NCBI RefSeq assembly: GCF_013185065.1
Contig: NZ_JAAVTO010000005.1
Span: 1-64,000 of the forward strand
Source: Adlercreutzia sp. ZJ473
GTDB taxonomy: Bacteria; Actinomycetota; Coriobacteriia; Coriobacteriales; Eggerthellaceae
DNA length: 64,000 bases
Reading direction: 5' to 3'
Part shown: positions 43,638 through 53,678 of the stretch, one piece after another
How the letters are laid out: each line of letters opens with the position of its first letter
How positions within the stretch are numbered: position 1 is the stretch's first letter
Notes under the pieces: model-generated
Told to the model about the DNA's origin: nothing
The model's database searches: none
What the model saw: the letters and a program-made list of their open reading frames with translations, nothing else
Position numbers and translations under genes: made by a program

Positions 43638-44933
43638 CTAGTTTTTCCAGAGCTTGTGTCCGAAGCGGATCGCGATGAACGCCGCAGGGATGACGAGCAC
43701 GGCGGCAGCGACCCAGATGATGAGCCCCGACAGATAGGTTCCCGACGTGTCGAGGATCGTGCCAACGATAGGATTCGTGACTGCGAGACCCAGCGCGCGC
43801 AACGAGCTGCTGATCGAGTAGAGCGTGTCGAAGTCCTTCAGGCCGAACGCATCGTCGGTGATGAGCGCCGGCATGTTGAGGGTGACCGTAATGCCCGTGC
43901 CGGTGATGAAGCCAGCAGCGTAGATGACGAGGTCGCTGTGAACGTAGAGCGCCGCAATGTAGACGCAGAGGCCGATCGCCGACAGGCCGAACCCGAAGGC
44001 GTTGCCCGCACCCGCGCCGAACTTATCCTTGATGGCGCCGGCAATGGGCTTGCCGATGATCTGGCCGACTGCTGCAGCCGACATGGTGAACCCGGCGACC
44101 ACAGCGCCGTAGCCGGCAGACTGGACGAGGGTGTTGACGTTGGTGTTGAAGGCACTCAGGACGCCGATGAGCAGCATGGTAACCGTCAAGAAGGCGAACG
44201 CAGGGGTCTTGATGGCCTCACGCCACGCAACACCGGGCAGATGGAGCTCCTCAGCCTTGCTCTTCTTCTCGCTCTCCTTCTCAAGAAGCTTCTTGACGTC
44301 TTCCTCTGTCGCACCCTGAGGAAGGATGCCAAGCGGAATAGGGGAAAGACGAACAACGAAGATGCCCACGGCACTCAGGGAGATCGCAAGCAGAGCGCCC
44401 ATGCTGAGAGCAGCAGCCTGCCAGCCGCTGTTGATGATGATATCGGTGATGAACGGGCTCAGGATGAAGCTGCCCACGCCAGAGAAGGCCAGGGCAAGTG
44501 ACGTCCAGAGGCCGATGTTCTTGTAGAACCAGTTCTTGATGAGCACCGGGATGATGAACAGAGAGCACAGCGGGTACAAGCTGTTCAGCGCAGCTGTCGC
44601 GTAGTACATCGGCATGGACGGGAACAACGCAAACAAGATCCAAGAACCGCCGCAGGCTACTGCGCCGATCACGATCAGACAGCTGGCACCCAGCTTCTTC
44701 AGCATGGCACCGCTGAACAGCAGCACCGGAATGGAGAAGAGGAGCTGAACGGTATAGTAAGACAGAAGCGGTGCTGCCGTTTCCGACAAACCCCAGGTGA
44801 TAAGCGGTTTTACAAAAGTGCTCACCATCATTGACGGAACATAGAAGCCAATTGCCTGCATCAGGCAGCAGCATACGAGCACAGCCCAAGGACGCGTGCT
44901 CTTTCTGAAGGCGATAGCGGAATTCCCACTCAT
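43638..44933 (-). CDS. MFS transporter, OFA-like
   Basis: 431 residues with twelve predicted membrane segments. The opening PWAVLVCCCLMQAIGFYVPS and loop SWILFALFPSMPMYYATAAL resemble the oxalate/formate antiporter (OFA) branch. A charged central loop (VKKLLEKESEKKSKAEELHL) separates the halves. Between the Fe-S subunit and the MBL hydrolase genes, so it probably imports the aromatic substrate or exports the product of the oxidoreductase. Less GC-rich than the core genes. Confidence 0.85.
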   Translation of the reverse strand: MSGNSAIAFRKSTRPWAVLVCCCLMQAIGFYVPSMMVSTFVKPLITWGLSETAAPLLSYYTVQLLFSIPVLLFSGAMLKKLGASCLIVIGAVACGGSWILFALFPSMPMYYATAALNSLYPLCSLFIIPVLIKNWFYKNIGLWTSLALAFSGVGSFILSPFITDIIINSGWQAAALSMGALLAISLSAVGIFVVRLSPIPLGILPQGATEEDVKKLLEKESEKKSKAEELHLPGVAWREAIKTPAFAFLTVTMLLIGVLSAFNTNVNTLVQSAGYGAVVAGFTMSAAAVGQIIGKPIAGAIKDKFGAGAGNAFGFGLSAIGLCVYIAALYVHSDLVIYAAGFITGTGITVTLNMPALITDDAFGLKDFDTLYSISSSLRALGLAVTNPIVGTILDTSGTYLSGLIIWVAAAVLVIPAAFIAIRFGHKLWKN

Positions 44934-45064
44934 GATTATTAAATCCCCTCTGTGTTTTAACTTGGAAGGCGCAGCCGCCGAAGGCTTTGGAGGCGCCTCC
45001 GGCGACCGCGCCGTGAAGCATGCGAAGCAACTTCCTCAGCTAGGGCTGGCAAGTTGACCTCGAG

Positions 45065-45871
45065 CTATACGGCGAACATCTCAATGACGCCGACGTTTTG
45101 GTCCTTGTCGACCGTTGAAGTCTCGATCACCCTCGTGGTATAGCCTTCCTTCGAGACGAAGACGCTGTACTCATTCGGCTCGATCTGGTGGAACCAGAAG
45201 CCTCCGAACTCGTCGGTCTCGGTCTCAAGCAGCTCCCCGGTCTTCTTGTTCTGGAGCTGAACCTTGGCTCCGATGACGACCTCGTCGGCCTGCAGGTCAA
45301 CGGCGATGCCGCCCACAAATCGCTTGGGCAGGTTCGCATAGACCATGCGCGGCTTGGTGTCGGCGTCCGGCAGAATCTGCTCACACCCCTCGCTGGCAAG
45401 CTCCTCCTGGTCCACATAGGTAAGGGCGCCGGGGCCGCAAACCTCAACGCATCGCGGAGCCTCCCAACCCTCGTCGAGCAGGTGAGCGCAGCCCGTGCAC
45501 TTCTGGGGAAGGTTCAGCTCGGCGTTCCAGTACACCGCGCCATAGGGGCAGGCGTCGACCAGGTCCTTCATGCCTTCAGCCTTTGCCGGGTCGATGATGA
45601 CCAGACCGTCCTCCCGGCGGTACACCGCCTCAGGAGCCTTCGCCATCAGCACGCAGTCCTCGCAGTGCTGGCACATGTGAACGATGTAAGACACGCGCAC
45701 CTTCGGGACCGAGCCGCGCTCGCGCTCCTCGACGCGGCACCAAAAAGAGCCGGTATCAGGCTGAGCTTTTGCGTAGGGCATCCAGTCGTTGCCGCAATGC
45801 TCATCTTTGCAGGCTATCTGACAGTTGTAGCAACCGTTGCAGCGGTTGGCATCAAATTTAATGACTTTCAT
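45065..45871 (-). CDS. Fe-S subunit of transhydroxylase-like molybdoenzyme, with beta-barrel C-terminal domain
   Basis: 268 residues from ATG at 45871, with GAGGAGAGG upstream. Ferredoxin-type cysteine groups: CNGCYNCQIAC, CQHCEDC, CPYGAVY and CTGCAHLLDE with CVEVC, enough for three 4Fe-4S clusters. The last ~75 residues are a transthyretin/Cna-B-like beta domain (AVDLQADEVVIGAKVQLQNK, then ETDEFGGFWFHQIEPNEYSV). That combination and length match the small subunit of Pelobacter pyrogallol-phloroglucinol transhydroxylase. It passes electrons to or stabilises the bis-MGD subunit. No signal peptide: cytoplasmic. Confidence 0.87.
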   Translation of the reverse strand: MKVIKFDANRCNGCYNCQIACKDEHCGNDWMPYAKAQPDTGSFWCRVEERERGSVPKVRVSYIVHMCQHCEDCVLMAKAPEAVYRREDGLVIIDPAKAEGMKDLVDACPYGAVYWNAELNLPQKCTGCAHLLDEGWEAPRCVEVCGPGALTYVDQEELASEGCEQILPDADTKPRMVYANLPKRFVGGIAVDLQADEVVIGAKVQLQNKKTGELLETETDEFGGFWFHQIEPNEYSVFVSKEGYTTRVIETSTVDKDQNVGVIEMFAV

Positions 45872-45890
45872 CTCGTCCTCTCCTCTGCCG

Positions 45891-48511
45891 TTAGTCAAGG
45901 TTGAAACGCGACTCGGCGATCAATCCCGTATCGGGGTCATACGGACGGTTGAACTGCTCGGGATACTGAGCCGCCAGAGCGAACACATCCACCTTCTCGC
46001 AACCAACCAAGTAACCGCTCGTCACCTCACCCGCGCAGTTCTTGGAGGTCACCGCGCTCGGGGCAATGAGGTTGTTGGCGCCGCCGCGGTCAAGGCCGCC
46101 ATAGCCGGGGACGATGGTGTCAGTACGAGCGCCATGGTCCTGGTAGACGACACCCGGCATGATGCGCTCGGTCACGTACACGCCGCCGAGCACGCTGCCG
46201 CGCTCGTTGAACAGGCGCGCGACATCGCCGGTCTTGACGCCCATCCGAGCAGCATCGACAGGGTTGATCCAGATGGGCTCGTACTTGTACCCGTCGGGGC
46301 CGGTGATCTTGCAGGTCTGGATCTCGCGGAACCAGGTCACATCGTCGAACTGGGCGTGGATGCGCCAGTGCGGGTGGTTGCTCACCAGCAGGAACGGATA
46401 TTCCTTAGCGCGCTCAGACGTGATGCGGTCCTGATGCTCGGGGCTCTCGTCAACCCAGCGAGGGATGGGGCCGCGTTCCACGTCATCGGGGAACACCTGG
46501 GCCAACGCCGTCGAGTAGTACTCAAGATACCCCGAAGGCGTCGAAAGCGGGAACCAAGCCGGCGCGTTGTAAAACCCGATGAGGCCGGCGGGCTCCTCCT
46601 CCCAGTTCTCGCGCGTGGGGATCACGTAAGACTGGACGTCCTTGAACTCCTCGAAGGTCATCTTCTCCGAAGCGATGTTGCTCTCGAAGCCGAGCTTGAG
46701 CCACTCGTCGTCCGAGCGATCATTCTCGGAATACTTGTTGTAGATGTCCTCGAACGCCGGCTCGTTGCCAAAGCGCTCATCGAGCCGCTTGGCAACCATC
46801 TTCACAAAGTGCATGTCCGAGACCGCCTCGCCACGCGGTGCGATGGCGTTTTCCTCATAGAACACGACGTTGTAAGCGCCGTTGTCGCCGTCAGTCGCGA
46901 TGTCGGTATCCTCGAACTTGGTAGTGATGGGCAGCAGCATGTCGGCGAAGTTGCAGTCGTTCTCCATCCAGATGTGCTGGATCATGTAGAACTCGATGTT
47001 GGCGCTGCGCACGGCATCCTGGAAGTTGTTGCCACCGTTCCAGCACGTCGTCCAGCAAGGAGCGTCAGACCAGATCATCTTGACGCCGGCGTCACCCGGC
47101 TGCGGGAACTGGAAGGGCCCGTGAACTGGTCATCGCGAGGGAGGCCGCATGCCAGATGGCTGTACCACTCGATGGGCTCGCCCTTCAGACCCTGGGGCAC
47201 CATGGTCTTGGGGATCTGGTTTTCGCGCCAGATGTCCTCGCGGCCGCGATAGGCGCCGCCAACGTTCGGGATTTCCTCGCCACCGGGGAAGATGTTGACT
47301 TCCTTGGAGCTGAACAGCGCGAAGTCCGTGAAGAGGATCTGGTTGCAGCCAGGCTGCCCCAAACCCTGCATGCCCAGCAGGGCGACTTCGAGGCGAGCCG
47401 GCTCATGGGAGAACGCTGCGCGGATATAGCTGCCGCCGTTGCAGTGCCCGATAGACACGCGGTGCTTGGCCCAATAGCGCGCAAGCGCCTTGATGGTGTA
47501 GGATGGAACGCCGCAGCGAGCCTCTGCCCACTTGGGCGTCTTGGGAATGCCGTCTTCGCCGCCCATGACGTAGAAAGCCCAGTTCTCGAAGCCGATCGCA
47601 TGGGTGCGCAGATACTCCTCGTCATAGGTGCCCTCGGTCAGCCACACGTAGGCGATGGCCAGCTGCATGGCGGCGTCGGTGTTCGGAAGAACCGGAATCC
47701 ACTTGTCGGCATGGGCCGCGTTGGAGTAGTTGCAGTCGGGAGCGATATGGATCTGCTTTACGCCGCACTCGGTGAAGAAGTACTCGAGGCGCACCGGCAT
47801 CTGGCTGCCCCAGCCGTTGGGCGTCGTCTCGGGATCGCCGCCCCACATGAGCAGCGCGTCCGAATGCTCGGCGACGTCCTTCGCCAAGTTGGTCTGCTTG
47901 CACGTATTGCCGAAGGGATCCATGCCCCAGATGTGCTTGGCGCCCCAGTACCAGCCCTCCCAGCTGTCCGCCTGACGGCACTGGAAGGCGTAGTCACCCT
48001 TCCCGATCTGAGAGAGAAGACGGGTCTGGCATCCGTGAGTGCCGTGAAGGATCTTCGCCTCACCGTGCCCATCGGCCTGGGCGTAGATGGAGGAGACGCC
48101 GTACTCCGTTACGATGCGGTGGATCTCGTCCGTGATGATCTCGAGGGCCTCATCCCAGGAGATGCGCTCGTACCCGCTCACGCCACGGGTTTCCGGATGA
48201 CGATCGCCCTTCGGGTCCCAGTCCACGCGCTTCATCGGGTACAGGATGCGGTTCTTCGAGTAGATGCGCTTCTTGTACGCGAGCTGGATGGGCGTCAGCG
48301 TCGTCTTGGTGCCAGGCTCAAGCACCTTGTCGCCCACCTTGATCTGCCACGGATGCAGGCAGTCCATGGGACCCGTGCTGTCGAAGCGATACGGACGGAT
48401 GCGCGTGACCTTGCTCTTGTCCGCGGGAACGTCAACGTCGCAAATGTTCGACACGAGGCCGGTTGCGCAGAAGCCTATTCCCTTGTGGACAGTCTTTTCA
48501 GATGTGCTCAA
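45891..48511 (-). pseudogene. Transhydroxylase-like bis-MGD catalytic subunit, frameshifted
   Basis: Two frames together cover the whole enzyme. The first (48511-47075, TTG start with GGGAGAG upstream) runs from SISWDEAL-type MGD contacts through QADSWEGWYWGAKHIWGM and QTNLAKD to PRDDQFTGP, then goes out of frame. The second (to 45891) resumes as FQFPQPGDAGVKMIWSD. Adding one C to the GGCCC near 47118-47122 restores a ~873-residue protein, close to the 875 of Pelobacter transhydroxylase. DSWEGW includes the conserved active-site Asp. A real mutation would silence the operon's enzyme; a sequencing slip is equally possible. Confidence 0.85.
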
Positions 48512-48532
48512 TGTTCTCTCTCCCTTCCTGGG

Positions 48533-48754
48533 CTACTCGGCGTCCGCCTGGGCTGTCGTGTCCTTCTCGTTGAAGCTCTTGTCATCGATGAAGTAGTTGC
48601 CCACGTCGCTGATGTCAGAGGAGCCCTCGTAGCCAGGCACCCCTTGAGGCGGCGGCGGAGGCGTCAGCCCAGCCATCACCGACCATTTCCTGCCCTTGGG
48701 GTTTCTCGGCGGCAGCTTCTCGCGTTGAGCGCCGAATACTGACTCGTCAACCAT
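48533..48754 (-). CDS. Small protein preceding the transhydroxylase genes
   Basis: 73 residues from ATG at 48754, with GTGAGG upstream. A basic N terminus (REKLPPRNPKGRKWSVMAG), a run of five prolines and an acidic tail (DDKSFNEKDTTAQADAE). No motif I recognise and no membrane segment. It is the first gene after the LysR terminator and lies 21 bases before the catalytic subunit, so it may be an operon-specific accessory or leader protein. Confidence 0.6.
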   Translation of the reverse strand: MVDESVFGAQREKLPPRNPKGRKWSVMAGLTPPPPPQGVPGYEGSSDISDVGNYFIDDKSFNEKDTTAQADAE

Positions 48755-48842
48755 AGAATCCTCACTCCCATCTCGTCTCTCGTGCAGGGAATCCTGCTTC
48801 GCCCTTGAGGTTAGTTGCCGCAAAACCGCAGGGTAAGGGGGC

Positions 48843-48877
48843 AAAAAAAACGACCTGCGTCTAAAAGCGCAGGTCGT
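48843..48877 (-). terminator. Strong terminator after the LysR gene
   Basis: Minus-strand 10-bp perfect stem (ACGACCTGCG pair, 48868-48877 with 48850-48859) followed by eight T residues. It isolates the regulator from the operon it probably controls. Confidence 0.93.
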
Positions 48878-48905
48878 GGGGGAATGAGGTATTCTATTTT
48901 GGAAG

Positions 48906-49826
48906 CTAGACGTCGCGTCGCTTCTTGGCAGCGCTAAAGAGGCGCTTCAATTCGAAGAGGTTGCGCCTCATCGTGCGCGACTCCTCTGCCTCCTTGAGCC
49001 ACATGAACTGAACGGGGATGACGTAGCCCGACTGCGTCTCCTCAACCACCTCGATAAAGCGGATTCTGTCACCGTAGATGGAGCGGTTGTGCTCGAGGAC
49101 GAGGGCCACCCCCGTGTTGTTCATCACGCTCATCAGCACCGTGTCAACGTCGACGAGCTGCATGCCGTTGCGATAGTTCGGAAGAGCGCCGAACACCTCC
49201 TCGAGGTGCTTGGTGATGGTCACCCTGCTGCGAGATTCGGGACGCAGAAACACCTCTCCCTCCAAGTCGCACAGCTTGACCCTGTCATGCCTCGAAAGCG
49301 GATTCTTCTTGCTCACGGCAAGCAGCATGCGCTCCTCTTTGAGGGTAACGGCATTGCACAGAGGTGCCAGGTCTTCGTCCACGTCGATGGTGATGGCAGC
49401 GTCTATCTCCCGCGCCTTCAGCAGCTCCTTGATCTGAGCGTCCGACAGGGAAAGGAGCTTTACCTCAAACGGCACGCCGCCGCGTTTCAGCGCCGTACCC
49501 AGGTCCATGAGGATCTGCTGCGACGCATCATGGTAATAGCCTAAGGTCACCGTCTCGGACGACCCTCTTTTTATCGCATCGATCCGTGCGACGGCGCTCT
49601 TGTACTCGGCGACGATCCTTCGAACGTCATTGGCGAACGCCTTCCCGGCCTTCGTGAACTCGAGGGGAACCGATGGCCTTTTGATGAGCTCGATGCCGAG
49701 CTCATCCTCCATGGAAGCTATGTGCTTGCTCAGAGCAGATTGGGACACGTGGCATTGCTTTGCTGCGTCCGTGAAGCTGCCTGCTTCCACCAACTGCAGA
49801 TACTCTTGCATATGCTCGGTGCGCAC
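48906..49826 (-). CDS. LysR-family transcriptional regulator
   Basis: 306 residues. N-terminal winged helix: HMQEYLQLVEAGSFTDAAKQ and CHVSQSALSKHIASMEDELG. A periplasmic-binding-like effector domain follows. It lies immediately upstream of and co-oriented with the transhydroxylase-like operon; LysR-type genes beside catechol dehydroxylases control induction by substrate in Eggerthella, so the same is inferred here. It could instead serve the DmsABC-like genes upstream. Confidence 0.9.
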   Translation of the reverse strand: MRTEHMQEYLQLVEAGSFTDAAKQCHVSQSALSKHIASMEDELGIELIKRPSVPLEFTKAGKAFANDVRRIVAEYKSAVARIDAIKRGSSETVTLGYYHDASQQILMDLGTALKRGGVPFEVKLLSLSDAQIKELLKAREIDAAITIDVDEDLAPLCNAVTLKEERMLLAVSKKNPLSRHDRVKLCDLEGEVFLRPESRSRVTITKHLEEVFGALPNYRNGMQLVDVDTVLMSVMNNTGVALVLEHNRSIYGDRIRFIEVVEETQSGYVIPVQFMWLKEAEESRTMRRNLFELKRLFSAAKKRRDV

Positions 49827-50009
49827 TTTATCCCCCTCGCTCCAAGGAAAAGCAGCGGCGCTCCCCCTGAAATCGCCTCATGATCGAGGCGCGATTACCT
49901 TTCGGAAATCAACTTCCATCACATAATAAAACCATCATCTCGACAGCGTCAAACCCCTCCAAACGGAAGCACGCCTGTGCCACCATGCCCGGCCTCGCCC
50001 TGACTCGGA

Positions 50010-50921
50010 CTACTTGCGCAGCTTGGCCGCCCAGCGAACCTGGACGGGAAGCTCGTAGAACAGGTTGCGATGCTGCGCGTGAACACACAGCTGGCCAGCG
50101 GCCGCAGCGGCGGCAAGCGCCGCGACGACGACGCCGTGCACCCCGACGCCCGCCAGCGCAACGGCCGCCGCGAAGACGACGCAGCAGGCGCCCTCCGCAG
50201 CCCAGAGCCTCCGGACGCAAGGCCACAGATGCGCATAGCGCGCCAACGTGAGCGAAACCCGCTCGTCAGATCGGGGAGCGATCGCCTGAAGCCGTCTCCT
50301 GCGCGCGCGATGCGACCACACGTCAACCGCCAACCCGCCTAGGCTGACGGCCACGAACGCGCAGGAAGCCGCAAGGGGCATCGGGTCACCGCCCGCCAAC
50401 GCGAAAGACGCCGCGGGGCCCGCGCCCAACGCGCAGGCCCACAGCTCGGCCAGGCCCTCGGAGCCGCACCATGCCGGACGCGGAGAGACCCTGTACGCCA
50501 GCGCCACCACGACGAGCAGCGCCGCGCCTGCCGCCACCGCAAGGAGGTTCGCCGCCACCGCAAGCACCGTGCGCCCTAAGGCGCACGCCGCAAGCCACGC
50601 CAAGAGCAGCGCCCAGAAGACGCTTACGGCGGCGATCTCGCGAGAGAGCCATGACGACCTCAGATTGGCAAGCGAGCGAGGGGCGCGCAAGGGCTTGGCC
50701 AGATGCGCGACGGAAGCCGCCATGCCGATGCTCGTCAGGACCCAGGCGAGGGCAGCCAAAGCGCCCAGCCCCGCCAGGTCAAACGCGCCCCCCTCTGCAA
50801 GCGCGCTGGCGCCCATCCCCGCGAGAGCGCACAGGCACACGCCCTCGGCTGCCGGCACCAGCGTCGTGAACGCGATGAGCGGCAGCTCGCTTCGCCTCTC
50901 CTCCCTCAGGATGACGGACAA
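50010..50921 (-). CDS. DmsC-like membrane anchor subunit
   Basis: 303 residues from a TTG start directly after the Fe-S subunit gene. Eight hydrophobic segments; ELPLIAFTTLVPAAEG at the N terminus, the SIGMAASVAHLAKPLRAPRS loop and the C-terminal NLFYELPVQVRW match DmsC. It oxidises menaquinol and anchors the complex. The gene is very GC- and Ala-rich. Last gene of the three-gene unit. Confidence 0.87.
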   Translation of the reverse strand: MSVILREERRSELPLIAFTTLVPAAEGVCLCALAGMGASALAEGGAFDLAGLGALAALAWVLTSIGMAASVAHLAKPLRAPRSLANLRSSWLSREIAAVSVFWALLLAWLAACALGRTVLAVAANLLAVAAGAALLVVVALAYRVSPRPAWCGSEGLAELWACALGAGPAASFALAGGDPMPLAASCAFVAVSLGGLAVDVWSHRARRRRLQAIAPRSDERVSLTLARYAHLWPCVRRLWAAEGACCVVFAAAVALAGVGVHGVVVAALAAAAAAGQLCVHAQHRNLFYELPVQVRWAAKLRK

Positions 50922-50929
50922 CGCTGCCC

Positions 50930-51457
50930 CTACAGAAGACGCTTCGCCGCGCTCATGCGCCGCGCCGCCGTCTCGCGCGGCGCGTTGACGCCGCCCTCAA
51001 CCGGCTCGAGCGTGATGGCCCCGCCGCAGCACGTCTGCACGCACGCGGGCTTCTTGCCCTCGCGGAGGCGATCGATGCACATGTCGCACTTCACCATGAG
51101 GCCGTCTCGGTCGAACTGCGGCGCACCGAACTCGCAAGCCCAAGAGCAGTAGCGGCAGCCGAGGCACTTCGCGTGGTCCACCAGAACAGCGCCGAACTCA
51201 TGGTCGCGGTAGATGGCGCCCGCCGGGCACACGCTCATGCAGGCGGCATCGCCGCAGTGCATGCAGGCCATGCTCACATACTGAACGGGAGCAGACCCGT
51301 CCTCGCTCTCAAGCGTGACCACCTGGCGGAAGCGCGGACCGCTCGCACCGGGCTCCTCTTGCGCATGAGGGCGCAGGCCGTGGGCAGACTTGCACGCAAC
51401 CTCGCACGCGAAGCACTGCGCGCACCTCTTTACGTTGAAATGGAACGCATGCTGCAT
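50930..51457 (-). CDS. DmsB-like four-cluster Fe-S subunit
   Basis: 175 residues from ATG at 51457, with GTGAGG upstream. Four cysteine groups: CAQCFACEVAC, CMHCGDAACMSVCP, CLGCRYCSWAC and CDMCIDRLREGKKPACVQTC. This is the DmsB/NrfC pattern carrying electrons from the anchor to the molybdenum subunit. It begins two bases after the catalytic gene ends. Confidence 0.92.
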   Translation of the reverse strand: MQHAFHFNVKRCAQCFACEVACKSAHGLRPHAQEEPGASGPRFRQVVTLESEDGSAPVQYVSMACMHCGDAACMSVCPAGAIYRDHEFGAVLVDHAKCLGCRYCSWACEFGAPQFDRDGLMVKCDMCIDRLREGKKPACVQTCCGGAITLEPVEGGVNAPRETAARRMSAAKRLL

Positions 51458-51459
51458 GT

Positions 51460-53658
51460 CTACCTCACCGTGCCTTTCGCATCTGCCTCGTCCGCGCCGA
51501 TCTTGTCCACGCGGCCCAGGCACATGGTGTAGTTTGCCTGGCTCGAGATGGGGTCGAGCTCGTCGTCGATCCCCAGCTCGTTGTAGTTCTGCTCGGCCCA
51601 ACCTCCCGGGACGTACAGCCAACCGGGCTTCAGCACACTCGTCAGCTCCGCCTTGATGCGAATGGAGCCGCGCGGGGAGGACACCTCCACCAGCTCGCCG
51701 TCTTCGATCCCCTGCTCGCGCGCCCATGCGCCGTTGATCCACAGGTACGCCTCAGGCTGCATCTCGCGCAGCCAGGGGATGGTGCGGCGCTGCTCATGCA
51801 CGTACATGGGGCCGCTGCGGCCGGTAAACACCACGCAGGGGTAGTCCCGGGCCACGTCGGGCCTGGCGCGCGGCGACTCAACCGGCTCGATCCAGCTCGG
51901 CAGCGGGTCGAACCCGTTGGCTTCCAAAACCTCGCCGTAGATGTTGGCCTTGCCTCCCGGCGCGCGGAACCCCGCCGTCTTGAACTTCTCGTACTCGATG
52001 TCCGCGAAGGCTATGCCGCTGGGGTTTTTCCGCAGCTGCTCTGCGGTTATGCCCGACGGGCGCAGATCGGCGTCAATGTAGTAGTCGATGTCCTCGGTCG
52101 GGAACTCCTCCTCGAACCCCAAGGCGCGCCCCAGCTTGATCATGATCTGCGTATCGGGCAGGGCCTCGCCCACCTGGACGCACTTCTGGCGGAAGGTCAG
52201 GATGGGCAGCCACACGTCGGACTTGAACCACTCGGGCTCAGTGCGCTCGAGATAGGTGGCGGCGGGCAGAACCAAGTCGGCGAGCTGGGCCGTCTCGCAC
52301 AGGTACGGGTCGATGGCGCAGATGAAGTCGACGTTCGCCATGGCCGCGCGCGTCACGCCCGGCTGCGGCTGGGTCACCATGATGTTGGCGCCTTGGAAGA
52401 CGGCCACCTTCAGCTGCCCCTCGCGCATCAGCCGGTACATATCGGGCGTCGGAATGAGCCCCTGGCCGCTGAACAGCAGCGGCCAGCTGGAGTCCGGGTG
52501 GTTGTAGGGCGGCACGTGGAACATCTTGGTGGGGTGCGTGGGCTCGAAGCCCTCGACCATGTGGTCGATCAGGGTGAAGTTAGGGTCACGATCAGGGCTT
52601 TTGGGCGTGAACACGTCGCAGCCGACGCGATCGAGGTGCCCCGTGATGATGCGCAGGATGCACAGGGCGCGCGTGGTCTGGGAGACGTTGACGCGTCCCT
52701 CCAGGCCGTGCCCGGAGACGATGCCCGCGCGCTTGGTGGTGGCGTACTCCACGGCAAGCGCCTCGATGTCCGCGGCGGGAACGCCGGTGATGTCCTCAGC
52801 CCACTGCGGCGTGTAGGGAACGCCCTGGTTGTTCTCCCCGCGCACATGAGCCGAGAGGCGCTTGAGGCCCGGGTCGTTCGTGTAGGCGTCGACGAACTCA
52901 CTGTCCCACAGGCCGCGGTCGACGATGACGTAGATCATGGCGAGCATCAGGGCGAGGTCGGTGCCAGGCTCGGGCTGCAGGAGCACGTCTGCCGTGGCGC
53001 CGAGGTGGAAGCGAAGCGGGTCGATGCACACCAGGCGCGCGCCGCGCTCGTGCGCGTCGTAGATCTTGCGCAACGAAGGCGCCACGCTGAACGCAGGCTG
53101 CTTGCCCCAGAAGATCAGCAGGTCGGCATTGTCGTAGTCGCAGTGCGAAGGCATGCCGCCGTAAGTCGTCCCCTCCATGACGGCGCGCGGGACAAAGCAC
53201 TCCGAGGCTCCCATGCCCACGTCGGTGCCCACCGCATGGGCGACGCGCTGGGTCATGTCGTAGGTGAAGCCCCAGCCCGGCGCCTGGCCGCGGATGAACC
53301 CCACCGAGCGAGGCCCCTGCTCCTCGAGGGCCGCCTTGATCTTGCCGGCCAGCTCGGCGATAGCGTCATCCCAGCTCACGCGCTTCCACTTTCCCTCACC
53401 GCGCTCGCCCGCCCGGCGAACCGGGTACATGAGGCGTCGCGGGTCATGCGCGATCTGCGGCCCCGCCTGGCCCTTGGCGCACAGCGCGCCCCCTGTGCGG
53501 GGATCGCCGGGGACGCCCTCCACCTGCACGACGCGATTGTTCTCCACCTTGACCATGATCGGGCAGCAGTTGTGGCAACCGCCGCATACCGATCGAATGA
53601 CCTTGCCCTCGCAAGCGTCTGCCGCCTGTCGCCCGCTCGCCTTCTGCGCTCGCCGCAT
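51460..53658 (-). CDS. DmsA-like molybdopterin oxidoreductase catalytic subunit
   Basis: 732 residues, with GGGAGG upstream. The N-terminal Fe-S motif is CGGCHNCCPIMVKV with GALCAKG; MGD-binding segments follow, and the end has the MopB C-terminal barrel (VEVSSPRGSIRIKAELT). GASECFVPR is the likely molybdenum-ligand region. No twin-arginine signal: residues 1-25 are hydrophilic, so the enzyme is probably cytoplasmic-facing, unlike exported DmsA. It should reduce or oxidise an unknown substrate coupled to menaquinone. Confidence 0.92.
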   Translation of the reverse strand: MRRAQKASGRQAADACEGKVIRSVCGGCHNCCPIMVKVENNRVVQVEGVPGDPRTGGALCAKGQAGPQIAHDPRRLMYPVRRAGERGEGKWKRVSWDDAIAELAGKIKAALEEQGPRSVGFIRGQAPGWGFTYDMTQRVAHAVGTDVGMGASECFVPRAVMEGTTYGGMPSHCDYDNADLLIFWGKQPAFSVAPSLRKIYDAHERGARLVCIDPLRFHLGATADVLLQPEPGTDLALMLAMIYVIVDRGLWDSEFVDAYTNDPGLKRLSAHVRGENNQGVPYTPQWAEDITGVPAADIEALAVEYATTKRAGIVSGHGLEGRVNVSQTTRALCILRIITGHLDRVGCDVFTPKSPDRDPNFTLIDHMVEGFEPTHPTKMFHVPPYNHPDSSWPLLFSGQGLIPTPDMYRLMREGQLKVAVFQGANIMVTQPQPGVTRAAMANVDFICAIDPYLCETAQLADLVLPAATYLERTEPEWFKSDVWLPILTFRQKCVQVGEALPDTQIMIKLGRALGFEEEFPTEDIDYYIDADLRPSGITAEQLRKNPSGIAFADIEYEKFKTAGFRAPGGKANIYGEVLEANGFDPLPSWIEPVESPRARPDVARDYPCVVFTGRSGPMYVHEQRRTIPWLREMQPEAYLWINGAWAREQGIEDGELVEVSSPRGSIRIKAELTSVLKPGWLYVPGGWAEQNYNELGIDDELDPISSQANYTMCLGRVDKIGADEADAKGTVR

Positions 53659-53678
53659 AGCAGCCTCCCTCCCTCGCT

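Noticed and set aside
45891-48511. Two separate oxidoreductase genes
   Set aside because: The two frames join as one enzyme after a single-base correction, and the second has no ribosome site or N-terminal domain.
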